NCBI GenBank assembly: GCA_024138015.1
Contig: JAMXBB010000011.1
Location: 26,101,984 to 26,165,983, forward strand
DNA: 64,000 nucleotides
Origin: Lumnitzera littorea
Taxonomy: Eukaryota > Streptophyta > Magnoliopsida > Myrtales > Combretaceae
Direction of reading: 5' to 3'
The translations under genes and the position numbers were made by a program. How positions within the stretch are numbered: position 1 is the stretch's first letter; every line of letters starts with the position of its first letter. Positions 33,669 to 43,800 of this stretch are shown piece after piece. The notes beneath the pieces are model-generated. The model was not told the origin of the DNA. It worked only from the letters and a program-made list of their open reading frames with translations, and did no database searches.

Positions 33669-33958
33669 ACCTTGATTTTCAATATAACTAAGTTATATTT
33701 GAACTATCTGATTCCCTAAAATAAAATTTTTTTAACTAAACAAAAACTAAAACCATTTGTTCTAAAAAAAAAAGTTACTTCTTAAAAATCTACAAAAATC
33801 TTTTTTAAACAAAAAATTTTCTTTTCTTATTTTTTTGGTATTTAAATCTTTTATTATTTTTATCTTTTATTGATTTTTTTTTTTTTTGAATTAGGACCCT
33901 TTTTGTAAAAATAAAATTTAAGACTACAGAGGGGCAAAAATTAGGTGTCTACAGGGAG

Positions 33959-34990
33959 TACAAATCCTTTTCGTACACAAAATAGTTCAGGGCTAGGCCA
34001 CTTAGTTTCTCGCTATGGTAAGTGATGGGTCGTCGTTCATACCTCAAGACAACACCAATTCTAACTCCTGATGCATCGTACTCCAATTAGAAGGGCCAGT
34101 TAAAATCTGGTAGTAAAAGGATAGGTGCCGAAGTAAGCTTCTCCTTGATCTCCCTAAAGCTTTGCTCAGCTAAATCATTTTACTCGAACCCTTCATTCTT
34201 CTTTGTCAACTCAATCAATAGGGTGACTATTGTGCCGAAGTCCTTAATGAATCGCTTATAGAAAGAAGCTAAGCTATGGAAACTTTGAACTTCAATGACA
34301 TTCTTTGGCGTTGGCCACTCCAAAACAGCTCGGATCTTCTCCTCGTTTGCTCAAATTTCTTCCCTTGACAGTACAAACCCTAAGAAAATCACCTCTTTCT
34401 AGTAGAACATGCATTTCTTTACATTCCCATACAACTTCTCCACTCGTAGAATGTTAAATACTTCGCAAAGATGTTGAACGTGATTGTTCAAGTCGGCACT
34501 ATATACCAAGATGTCATCGAAGTACACGATCATGCATCTTCCAAGATGATGGCACATTACATGGTTGATTAACCTTATAAATGTGCTCGGCGCATTAGTT
34601 AGTCCGAATGGCATAACCAACGATTCATAGAATCTGTGCCTAGTCTTAAAGGCAGACTTCCATTCATCATTCGGCCTCATACGAATCTAGTGGTAGCCAC
34701 TCCATAGATCAATCTTTGAAAATATCCTTACACTATGAAGCTCATCCAACATATCATCGAGCCTCGATATCAGGTATCTATACTTAACAGTAATTCGGTT
34801 GACCGCTCGACTGTCAATGTATATGTGCCATGAACCATCCTTTTTTGGAAAGAGTAAAGCTAGGATAGTACAAGGGCTTATGCTCTCCTTCACGTATCCT
34901 CGCTCAACGAGGATACGTGAAGGATAGTTCGTTTACCTATCTTTTCAGCTCAGTAGCTTGCTCAGGGTTCATCCTGTACGCAGGTCAGTT
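33959..34990 (-). pseudogene. Element 3 reverse transcriptase and RNase H N-terminal part
   Basis: Minus-strand frames 34893-34687 and 34680-34399 form RT: K-K-D-G-S-W, then I-D-S-R-A-V-N, F-S-K-I-D-L-W-S-G-Y-H, V-M-P-F-G-L-T-N-A-P-S-T-F, and Y-F-D-D-I-L-V-Y-S with both catalytic Asp kept. A stop at 34686 separates the two. RNase H begins below 34200 and reaches Y-F-V-Y-E-K-D-L-Y-S at the element B target site. A 17-bp perfect inverted repeat disrupts the N-terminal end of RT. Confidence 0.85.
34886..34924. repeat. Perfect 17-bp inverted repeat, 5-nt loop
   Basis: TCCTTCACGTATCCTCG (34886-34902) and its exact complement (34908-34924) around a 5-nt loop. On the minus strand the arm at 34902-34886 is the natural RT coding sequence (G-Y-V-K-E-S); the other arm replaces expected coding sequence, as in a template-switch mutation. 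Confidence 0.9.
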
Positions 34991-35269
34991 CAATAGGGCA
35001 ACACTTAGCTATAGATCAATACATTGCTCTATGCCTCGAACTAGTGGCAATTCTTCTGAAAAGAGGTCAGAGAATTCATTTAGCAATCTTCAGATTTCTT
35101 TTGGGACATCTAGTAGTTCCCCCATCTCCATCAATCTTCTAACCAACAAGAACATGGGTTCATCAGCCTTCTGAGCATATTAAAGCTCTCTTTGGCTCAT
35201 AACTAAGGCTTTCTTCTTATTGGCCCAGGTGAGTTAATTGTAGATTTCATTTACTCGGAATGGGGTTAA

Positions 35270-35900
35270 AGGTTACAACACAATCTTCTTTCCATCCTTG
35301 ACAAAGGTATAAGTGTTCGTATACCCCTTGTGAGTGATACGTCGGTCAAACAACCAAGGTTGTCCAAGCAACAAATGCGAAGCTCCCATAGGGACGACAT
35401 CGCGTACTACTTCATCCTTGTACACGTTCCTAACACTGAATGGTACAGTCACTTGTTCATTTACATGCAAAACTGCCTTATCATGAAGCCAGTATAGCTT
35501 GTAGGTTCAAGGATGCTTTGAGGTCGGCAAACCCAACCTCTGTACAAAGGAATGTGCAACGACATTAGTACAATTTCCTCCATCCACAATGATTATGCAC
35601 AGTTGGCCTCTAATGGTACACTTGGTGTGGAACAGATTCTCTCTCTGGTCCCCCTTAAAGTTCGACAGGGAACTCAGGACTCACCTCAGGACTTCTCCAT
35701 GGTTGGCATAAACATAAGTCTCCTCTTCCTCTTCTACTTTGGGTTCTCCAACATTCTTTTCTTCCTTGGGGTCGCTCTCGTTGGTACCATCTACCATGTC
35801 TCCGCGAAGTACCAAGACTCGCCAGTTTGGACAATCGATAACCATATGTTCAAAGCCTGAGCATTTAAAACACTTCACCTTACTGGTCTTCCGTCCAGAT
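35270..35900 (-). pseudogene. Element 3 zinc knuckle and aspartic protease
   Basis: Minus-strand 35878-35681 carries C-F-K-C-S-G-F-E-H-M-V-I-D-C, a C-x2-C-x4-H-x4-C knuckle, then acidic residues. The protease follows from about 35640 with the active-site region (D-G-G form) near 35600-35570, and the 35470-35273 frame gives V-P-M-G-A-S-H-L-L-L-G-Q-P-W, D-R-R-I-T-H-K-G-Y-T-N-T-Y and F-V-K-D-G-K-K-I-V-L. Frameshifts break it near 35500. Confidence 0.8.
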
Positions 35901-37017
35901 GGCTAGCCTTTCTCATAGGTTCTCGGGGTCGACTTAACCTCGAGTCGACTCAATTGTCCTGCTCGGCCAGACTGGTTTGCTCGGCGTTCAATAGGTTGGT
36001 CATTCCTTTCCTCGGCTTGATATGGCCTCATCGGCTCTGCTTGAATAGGTCGACACGATACGGGAGCTCAGGAGGATGTTTGCCCAAGTCGACTTAGAAT
36101 ATTCCTCCTCTTCCTTTCAACCCTCTATACGATTTTGATGACCTCGTCTAAGGTATAAAATCTCTATACTTCTAAAATATTGCAAATCTCATACTTAAGC
36201 CTAGAAATGAACCTTGATATTCTACGGGTCTCTAGTTCTTCCATGTCAACTCCGATCTTTAGCATTTGGAATTCTTTGATATAGTCATTGACAAGTCAGC
36301 TTCCTTGGTAAAGCTCCTGCAACTTAGCAAACGTATCTTATAAGTACGTTTCGAACACAAATCTACCCTTTAACAACTTTTTCATCTCGTCCCAGGCCCT
36401 AACACCTCGTCTTCCATCTTTAGCTCTCGCAATATTCAAATTCTTCCACCATATGATGGTGTATCTAGTAAATTCCAACATAGCAAGTTGGACCTTGACT
36501 TCATCCTCATACCCATAACACTCAAATACTTTCTCGACCTTCTTTTCTCATTCCAAGTATTCATCTACATCTCCACTTCCACTGAATGGCAGGATTTACA
36601 CCTTAACATTGTCTAGCCCTCAAGGAACTCGGCGTCCCCATCCCTGTGTTTAATAATAATCAACTTCTTCTTCACCAAACTCTTCGACATCCACCTCCTT
36701 GTCATCTTTCGCAATCTCCTCTAACTCTAGTCTTCATCTAGTGGCTCTTCCATCTCGAGGGGGTCGAACTAGGTGATTGGTTCGATTGCCTTGGACATAG
36801 TATCTCTTGGGGGTGCCATCCTGTGGGTTTTGTCGTATACACCATGAGGTTGTTGTCAATCAATTTACATTACGGTGATTAGACTCTCAACGAGGTTTAT
36901 GAGTCTGTCAAGCTTGTCATCAACAGACCCTAGGGTGTTATTACCATTATTACCATGACTAAGTTGAACACCACTACCTTGGTTACCAATAACTCCTTGA
37001 ACACTTGAATTTGACAT
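35901..37017 (-). pseudogene. Element 3 gag
   Basis: Start at 37017 (M-S-N-S-S-V-Q), by alignment with element 2. The D-D-K-L-D-R-L-I-N-L-V-E-S-L helix follows, then an acidic region, the gag domain at about 36620-36200, and a basic R-rich linker to the zinc knuckle. Frameshifts and stops occur throughout. It would form the capsid of the particle. Confidence 0.75.
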
Positions 37018-37200
37018 AGCGTAATACCTTATCGAACAAATTAACAAACTTGCTCTGTTGTTGCAATGGAAAACAAAGTATCAATAAAACCACACTTACA
37101 AACACACACAACACACTACAGTAGCTATGGAAGGAATACAGTAGCCGCAAACAGTAAGACGAATAAAACTCCACTGCAACTTCACACTCTCTCACGGAAC

Positions 37201-37215
37201 CGTGCTCTGATACCA
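37201..37215 (-). other. Element 3 primer binding site
   Basis: On the minus strand TGGTATCAGAGCACG, a perfect initiator tRNA-Met site, seven bases after the 5' LTR (spacer G-C-T-T-C-A-C). Confidence 0.9.
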
Positions 37216-37222
37216 GTGAAGC

Positions 37223-38060
37223 TTATGTGTCTTCGAGTTCGTACACATGAAAAAGCACCACAATGAATGAACCAAGAAGGAAACAGCAAAGAAATTAGCA
37301 AAGTTCGAGCAACTACTAAATGGATATGACTCACCACCCGATGCTACTTGGCCTACAACCCACCGAATATGACACACTGATCCGAATTGAAGGGTTACTC
37401 CCCACTACTCCTTACTAAAGGGAATAGATAAGAGTTGAATTATAACGAGAATACTAAGGTTGCTCTAGTGAGTAAATTTGTATTGAAATTTGAATGTGTG
37501 CATACAAGGAAAATGGGGGTTTATATACTTGCCTCCTAGGGTTATTTTACATGTATGAAAAGACAAAAGGGTATTTTACAATTACGTTACATTAATCATA
37601 CTAAAAAGAGGTAAAAAGGATAAAGAATATCGAATATGAAAAAGAAAGAACCATTCTACAACGTTATGTTAGAAGGCACGTGTCACTTGATAGCTATACA
37701 TCAGGAGTATGATACACAAGCAGAAACAAAAAGTGTTGGGAGTTAGGGGCTGACCTGATCTAGATGAGGTCAGGAGTCGATCAGCCTAGCAACAAGGTCA
37801 GCTATCTTAAAGTCAAGCACCAATGGGTTAAGTGGGTAACTCGACTCGGCTAATTCTAGGCTATCTTTTGGATTAAGACTTCGCTATTAGGCAATAGCAT
37901 GTTGGACACACATGAGGATCTGAGAGACAAGTCGCAGGAGGTCGGATCGAGATAGGAGTCTTCGTCTCGACTATGGCTTAAAGTTAGTATTTTCCGTGTA
38001 AGCCCTTAAAGTCTTCTAGCTCGACTTCTTGTGATCGGTCCAGGGGATTAATTCCTATCA
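37223..38060 (-). repeat. Element 3, 5' LTR
   Basis: Same length as the 3' LTR. Its last bases read A-C-A-T-A-A where the other copies have A-C-A-T-C-A. The TGGTG target duplication follows at 38061-38065. Confidence 0.9.
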
Positions 38061-38315
38061 TGGTGTCTCCCTAACATCCAACGTACCCAACCTAATTCTA
38101 TACCATCCAGATGATGCTAAAGCAAGCTCAACCAGAGAAACTTATCAAACAGATTAACAAACTTGCTCTATTGTTGCAATGGAAAACAGAGTATCAATAA
38201 AACCACACTTACAAACACACACAACACACTACAGTAGCTATGGAAGGAATACAGTAGCCGCAAACAGTAAAACGAATAAAACTCCACTGCAACTTCACAC
38301 ACTCTTTTGCGAAAC

Positions 38316-38330
38316 CATGCTCTAATACCA
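38316..38330 (-). other. Duplicated primer binding site
   Basis: On the minus strand TGGTATTAGAGCATG, two substitutions from the 37201-37215 copy. Confidence 0.85.
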
Positions 38331-38337
38331 GTGAAGC

Positions 38338-39176
38338 TGATGTGTCTCCAGGATCGTACACATGGAGAAACACCACAACGAATGAACCAAAAAGGAAATA
38401 GAAAATAAATTAGCAAAGTTCGAGCAACTACTAAATAGATATGACTCATCACCCGATACTACTTGGCCTACAACCCACCGAATATGACACACTGATCCGA
38501 ATTGAAGGGTTACTCTCCACTACTCCTTATTAAAGGGAATAGATAAGAGTTAAATTATAACGAGAATATTAAGATTACTCTAGTGAGTAGATCTGTATTG
38601 AAAGTTGAATGTGTGCATACAAGGAAAGTGGGGGTTTATATACTTGCCCCCTAGGGTTATTTTACATATATGAAAAGACAAAAGGGTATTTTACAACTAC
38701 ATTACATTAATCATACTAAAAAGGGGTAAAACGGATAAAGAATATCGAGTATGAAAAAGAAAGAATCATTCTACAACGTTATGTTAAAAGACACGTGTCG
38801 CTTGATAGCTATACATCAGGAGTATGATACACAGGCAGAAACAAAAAGTGTTGGGAGTTAGGGGCCGACCTGATCTAGATGAGGTCGGGAGTCGATCAGC
38901 CTAGCAAAAAGGTCAGCTATCTTAAAGTCAAGCACCAATGGGTTAAGTGGGTAACTCGACTCGGCTAGTTCTAGGCTATCTTTTGGATCAAGACTTCATT
39001 ATTAGGCAGTAGCATATTAGATACATGTGAAGATCTGAGAGACAAGTGGGCAGGAGGTTAGATCGAGATAAGAGTCCTCGTATCGGTTATGGCTTAGAGT
39101 TAGTATCTTCCATACGAGCCCTTAAAGTCCTCTAGCTCGACTTCTTGTGATCGGTCCAGGGGGTTAATTCCTATCA
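38338..39176 (-). repeat. Extra LTR copy made by the tandem duplication
   Basis: Third LTR of the element 3 family, 839 bp, with intact T-G-A-T...A-T-C-A ends and followed by its own TGGTG (39177-39181). Confidence 0.9.
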
Positions 39177-39480
39177 TGGTGTCTCCCTAACATCCAACGT
39201 ACCTAACTTAATTCTATACCATACAGACGATGCTAAAGCAAGCTCGACTAGAGAAGACCCCATAGATTTGAGGCTAAATCTCTCCCAACCATTGGAAGAT
39301 GATAATAATCAACCCCTCAAACACATTACTCGAAGCCGAACTAGAGGACTACAAGGACTCATCCAACATATACTAGCTCAAGAACCCTGCAAGTGTAAGG
39401 ATTCCATCACAAACTTAGGAATACTTCATCCTACCCATCCTATACCAAGCTTTAACCATGGTTGAGACAAGACTGAAACG
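39177..39480 (+). pseudogene. Element 2 integrase/polyprotein C-terminus, running into its 3' LTR
   Basis: Resumes after element 3. The frame at 39268-39465 reads through the LTR start (39300) into I-T-R-S-R-T-R-G-L-Q-G-L-I-Q, matching the P-I-T-R-A-R-A-K...L-Q-G-L end of this type of polyprotein, and stops at 39463. The overlap of the C-terminus with the LTR explains why related coding sequence also lies in the 5' LTR at 16700-16860. Confidence 0.8.
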
Positions 39481-40117
39481 ACGAACACCAGGTTTTCATT
39501 TGAGCCAAGCTGTTCAGTCATCTGACCTAAGGAGGCTCCAGTTAACACCTTACATTCAAGCTCCAACTTGACCCAAATCAAGTCAACCAAGTCTTCTACT
39601 ATTCCTCTCGACCCCTTCCAAACTGATTCTGATGAGTGCTAAGCTGTTGACTTATGTCTTTCGACACAATATTCCAAAATGTTTCTTTCTTCCTACATTC
39701 TATAGCATTTATCCTTTTTACCCTTTTTAGTATGTATTAGGTATTATATTTGTAACTTACCCTTTTATCTTTTCCTTGTATGCATGTAACCTTAGTGCAA
39801 TTAGTATATAAACCACATTTACTTTGTACGCAGACATCATATCCTGAATATTGAATATAGTAATTTCCCTTTTCAGAGCACTTAGCCATGTTTTCTCCTT
39901 CCTTAACTTTTATCTATTCTCTTTAGTAAAGAATAATGGCGAATAACCCTAATCCTCACTTATGTATCATATTAAGTGGTGATTAAGTCGAATATGATTA
40001 ATCGATGCATCATATCCAGCCGGTAGCTACTCAGGTTTTGCTAAACCCCCTTCTATTTTCTCTTTGTTTCGGTTCATTGTAGTATACCTCCATATATACA
40101 ACCCCGAACACACATTA
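39300..40117 (+). repeat. Element 2, 3' LTR
   Basis: Starts T-G-A-T-A-A-T-A-A-T-C-A-A-C-C-C-C and ends A-C-A-C-A-T-T-A. Aligns with 16685-17555 throughout, including T-A-T-A-T-A-A-A-C-C at 39805-39814. Confidence 0.85.
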
Positions 40118-40122
40118 GAAAA

Positions 40123-40877
40123 AAATTCCATTGCTTTTAAAAAGGGTCAACCCTCAAACAATTTATACATAAAATGGGTAAAGGCTAGAACTCTAGGACA
40201 TGAATTTTATGTACATTGTATGTATGTTCAAAAATAGCTAAAGTCAAATATTTATCATAACCTATCATAACAAGTGCCCAAAGAAAAATGGGTCAAGCTT
40301 AATACCTATGCATCCTATCTTCCAAATGCAAATAATGCTATGGCAGGAGGGGTCATAAGAGATCAAAGGGGTTGCTAGGTTGCTAGATTACTAGCTTTGC
40401 CATAAAACTTGAGAATATTGACTATAGGGTTATATTTTTTACTTCAACCTTATTAAAGACTAAAACTCCCATATGTGGAAATCCAGTTAGGCTTTAAAAT
40501 TACTATTCAATTACTATGTTCAAATAAAAATGACTTAATGTTTCTTTCAAATGTTATACTTACTTACAGGGAAAAGTTTAAAGAACTATAATAAATCCGG
40601 CTGATTTTTGCTCCACGAGATGAATATGGTCACACACTTCTTGGCTAAGGAAGCAAGAAATGTGGAAGAAGATGAAGTAGTTATGTTTGCTCCACTTGCT
40701 AAAGCTTTTAACGTGTTGTTTATTTATGTAAGGCCCTATGCAATCAAGTCAAAGAAAGTTAAAAACCTTAGTTGTAATTACCTTTTGAGCCATGTAACAC
40801 AACACAACTTGGTTGTAGAAACTATCTTCCTACTTTTTCCATATAATTAAATAAAATATGCTTAACTGATAAAAAAA
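40123..40877 (+). pseudogene. LINE (L1-type), segment 3: RNase H and 3' end
   Basis: The C-terminal RNase H found in many plant L1 elements. K-L-N-T-Y-A-S...G-G-V-I-R-D-Q-R-G at about 40290-40365 matches the start of the domain (relatives K-x-N-T-D-G), so the first catalytic Asp is replaced. The frame at 40608-40850 begins with M-N-M-V-T-H-F-L-A-K-E-A, matching the family's R-E-A-N-x-V-A-D-x-L-A-K end, again without the Asp. The LINE ends at a short A-run at 40869-40877. It is joined to segment 2 if element 2 is removed. Confidence 0.75.
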
Positions 40878-43800
40878 AATTATGAGCTATTGTCATCCAC
40901 ATCCCTACTTTAAAAATCAAGCAAATATTCCAACCATTAGTCCATCATACTAATTTCACAAGATAGTAAGTTAAAAAATCATTAAATAGTTATGGAAACA
41001 AAAGTAATGTCCATAGAGTAGTGGTACATATAAAAACAATAGATTTTGGTTTGACCATTTTGGACATTTAGCAATTTTCGACAATGTTGTATTGTATTAG
41101 CATTTTGCAATTACTCCATTTGACAATAATCTCTACTCATTCATTATATTCAAATATGACTATATTGTATTAAAACTCAGGAACCCATCTAACTTCTCAA
41201 AAGATCTACCAAACAAAAATGGTGATATTCTTCCTCTATTGATTAATAATTTCAATTAGCCTTAATCACTAGTTAACCCCTTAGTTTTTATAATAAGCTA
41301 AACTTAGGCAAGGCTACTATCTAAAACTTTTAAGAGAACTCCATGTATCCATGCATGCCCAAACATAGTCAAATTTTGTAATTGTTAAATAAATCTAGAA
41401 GGTAGTAAGCTAATTTTCAAATGTTTCCCAATTAAGGTCTCCTTAGAAAGTATGACAAAGTATTCGAACTCGTATTATAAGAAGTAATACAAAGACAAAA
41501 AGCTTCCATAAAGTGATTGATACCGGAAATGGCAAGCTTAGAACCCCCATCCAATTACCTAAGGCTTAACTGCACATGAAAATTTGCTGAAAATATTGCC
41601 AACTTAATACATCACCATTGAAACTCCATAATCCAATATACCCACGATTTAGGACTTTAAATTATCAAAACCATATAGACATGTAAACAACTGGAGATAC
41701 TAGACAACTCTTTATGTTATTCTTGATTGCTAAATACCAGCTATATCTTGAGCATAAAAGTTTAATGTGGCAAAAATAGAACCCTCTAAAATCCCAATCC
41801 TGAATTTTTGTATCACCATGATTAATTGCAACCATGCTACTTACAAATAAATAGCAATGAAATTACATCTTGAGCATAATCTATAACTAAAGTAACTAAA
41901 TAAATATAGCTCTAAAACAAGAAAGGTAGAGGATAGTCTCAATCATAATTAGTAGACTCTTAACTAAAGTGGGCACACATTAAAATAGTATTTGACTGGT
42001 TCTTTTCTCAATTAATCTTCCATAGAATTGTAAAATTAGATTTTTAACATACCCCAATTCCCCAAAATCACAATTCTTAATTAATCATTTACACAATTTG
42101 TCATATCACTTGAGGATGGAGAAAACTACTATAAAATCAATTATTAAATTGGTGAATATATAAAGCGCTATACGTATTTCAAAAGAATCACATATAACAA
42201 CAATATACATTCCATGACTTGAAGAATCAAATAAAAACTAAATAAATTGACCTTGCAAAATAAAAGGAGAGTAAGTGAAATATGAACCTAGTTTATCAAG
42301 TCACAATTACAGAAGGATGCTCTTGAGTGCTATGAATGTTTATAGTTTCTAATGTAATCTAAAACAATAGTAAAGAATGGAAAGTCAAAGGCTTCATCCA
42401 ACAATAGCATACCCATAACATATAATAGAATTATCCACTTATATTGAATTATAATCATTTTTAATTATTGAAATATGTTTGTAGGGTATAGTAAGAGAAC
42501 TAAGTTCTTTAAATAACCCAAAAACATTAGCCAAACTAATAGGACTGTAGTCAAGGATCAGGCTAAAGATAATGACCCATCAAAATCAACATTTTGTGAT
42601 AATCGGAAAAACTACAAACAAGGGAATAACTTCTTGCCAAAAGGCCACCTTATCTAAAGACAGGTTTAAGTTAAAGAAGAGAAACAATGGTATAAGGTAG
42701 CATAACAAAAAACTTCACCTTAAAATTGCAACTTTCACCACTCTATTACATTCTACATAATACATATGAAATTATAATCAATAGTTACATTTTATGTGCT
42801 AGGGGCTTTGCGTGTCAAATTCATGTGAAATTGACTTTAAAAAAAAAAAAGAATTAATTTTCTTTTTCACACTGCATACCTAAGTCGTAAAATAAAAAAT
42901 ACACAATAAAACATTATTTGATTTAAATTTCAAGTTTCATGAAATGGAAAATAGAAAACAAATAAACCTGAAAAAATAGAATACCCAAAAGAGAGCTTTC
43001 AACTAAAAAAATTGATGTAGGCATTCATATGAAGCATGGGAAATATGCAATTATAAGAACGCTAAATTGATGAAATGGGTAAAACACATAGATTGAAATT
43101 GATATTGACAAAATGGGCTAAAATTGTGAATGTGAGAGAGATCAATTAAACATATATTGTGTTTTAACTAACCAAAATTTGACGTTAAGCTAGAGTAGTA
43201 GATTAGCACCGATTGTGTACTCACCCCATTACATACATACCTAGACACACATACATAAAGAGAGAGAGAGAGAGGACTGACACATGTTTCGATTAGAGCT
43301 AATTAAGGTTTCCTTCAATTAGAGCTAGTGATTAAGGTTTGAGAGTGAGACTATGAGGGCTATGGTGGAGAGAAGCCAAAAAGGACTAATTGTGAAGGGT
43401 ATATTTGAGATTGAAAAATTCTTAGTTTTTGTCTTATGAACTCAATTTTTGTACTATGTTGCAGACAAGACAAAATTTGATCATTTTGTCAAGTTTTTTA
43501 ACCTATTTTTTTATCTAGTTACCAAACTAAAATTCTAAATGAAACACAACACAAATAATTTTTTCAATTCTAGTGTCACAAAATTTGTGTAACCAATTAA
43601 TGCTCTAAAATTATCCTTTTAAGATGTAGACACATGTAATCAATTATTAATATTTTTTTTAAAAATGGATGAAATCATGATAAGTTCACATAGTATTTCA
43701 AAAATCAAGACAATTTCAATAACTGAATTTGTAATTTTAACTAAAACTATTTTCAAGGATTCATTTCCATTATCATACGGTGACCATTTCGACCATTCCC

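Larger units (their letters stand above)
31192..33953 (-). mobile_element. LTR-type element B, nested in element 3 RNase H
   Basis: Perfect 5-bp target duplication GGGAG at 31187-31191 and 33954-33958, splitting an RNase H reading frame that resumes on both sides. On the minus strand it starts TGTAGACACCTAATTTTTGC and ends T-A-G-C-T-C-G-A-C-A, like A and C. The shared block with C-C-T-A-C-G-T-A-C-C-C-G-C-T-A is at 31588-31648. At 2762 bp it is 1.1 kb longer than A; the extra is a GC-richer core at about 32120-33360. No PBS or pol sequence is seen. Confidence 0.85.
28829..38060 (-). mobile_element. Element 3: CRM-like Ty3/gypsy retrotransposon in element 2
   Basis: LTRs of 838 bp at 28829-29666 (3') and 37223-38060 (5'), perfect 5-bp target duplication TGGTG at 28824-28828 and 38061-38065. 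Internal order on the minus strand: PBS, gag, zinc knuckle, protease, RT, RNase H, integrase, polypurine tract. LTRs start T-G-A-T-A-G-G-A-A-T and end A-C-A-T-C-A. It resembles element 2 in every domain and in having coding sequence run into the LTR. It is broken by stops and by element B in RNase H. Confidence 0.9.
37028..39255 (-). repeat. 1.1-kb tandem duplication spanning leader, PBS, LTR and flank
   Basis: Unit 1 is 37028-38140 and unit 2 is 38141-39255 (1113 and 1115 bp). Each contains, from left to right, gag leader, primer binding site (37201 and 38316), the 5' LTR, the TGGTG target duplication and ~75 bp of element 2 flank. Because host flank is included, the duplication happened after element 3 inserted. 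Unit 2 begins after A-G-A-G-A-A-A and both units end near A-G-A-G-A-A. Confidence 0.9.
16685..40117 (+). mobile_element. Element 2: CRM-like Ty3/gypsy retrotransposon, 23.4-kb composite
   Basis: 5' LTR 16685-17555, initiator-Met primer binding site, gag, zinc knuckle, protease, RT, RNase H, partial integrase, C-terminal region running into a 3' LTR at 39300-40117. Near-perfect target duplication GAAAG (16680-16684) and GAAAA (40118-40122), with LINE sequence on both sides. Two large insertions inflate it: a hAT-like element at 19066-26087 and element 3 at 28829-38060 plus a duplication. The LTR starts T-G-A-T and ends A-T-T-A/A-T-C-A, and its first ~180 bp encode the polyprotein C-terminus, an arrangement known for the CRM (centromeric) clade. 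The clade assignment is inference from this and the D-G-G-S-C-T-N-V protease. Confidence 0.85.

Noticed and set aside
37028..39176. A second nested retrotransposon next to element 3
   Set aside because: The extra LTR and PBS carry the same TGGTG flank and host sequence, so a tandem duplication explains them.
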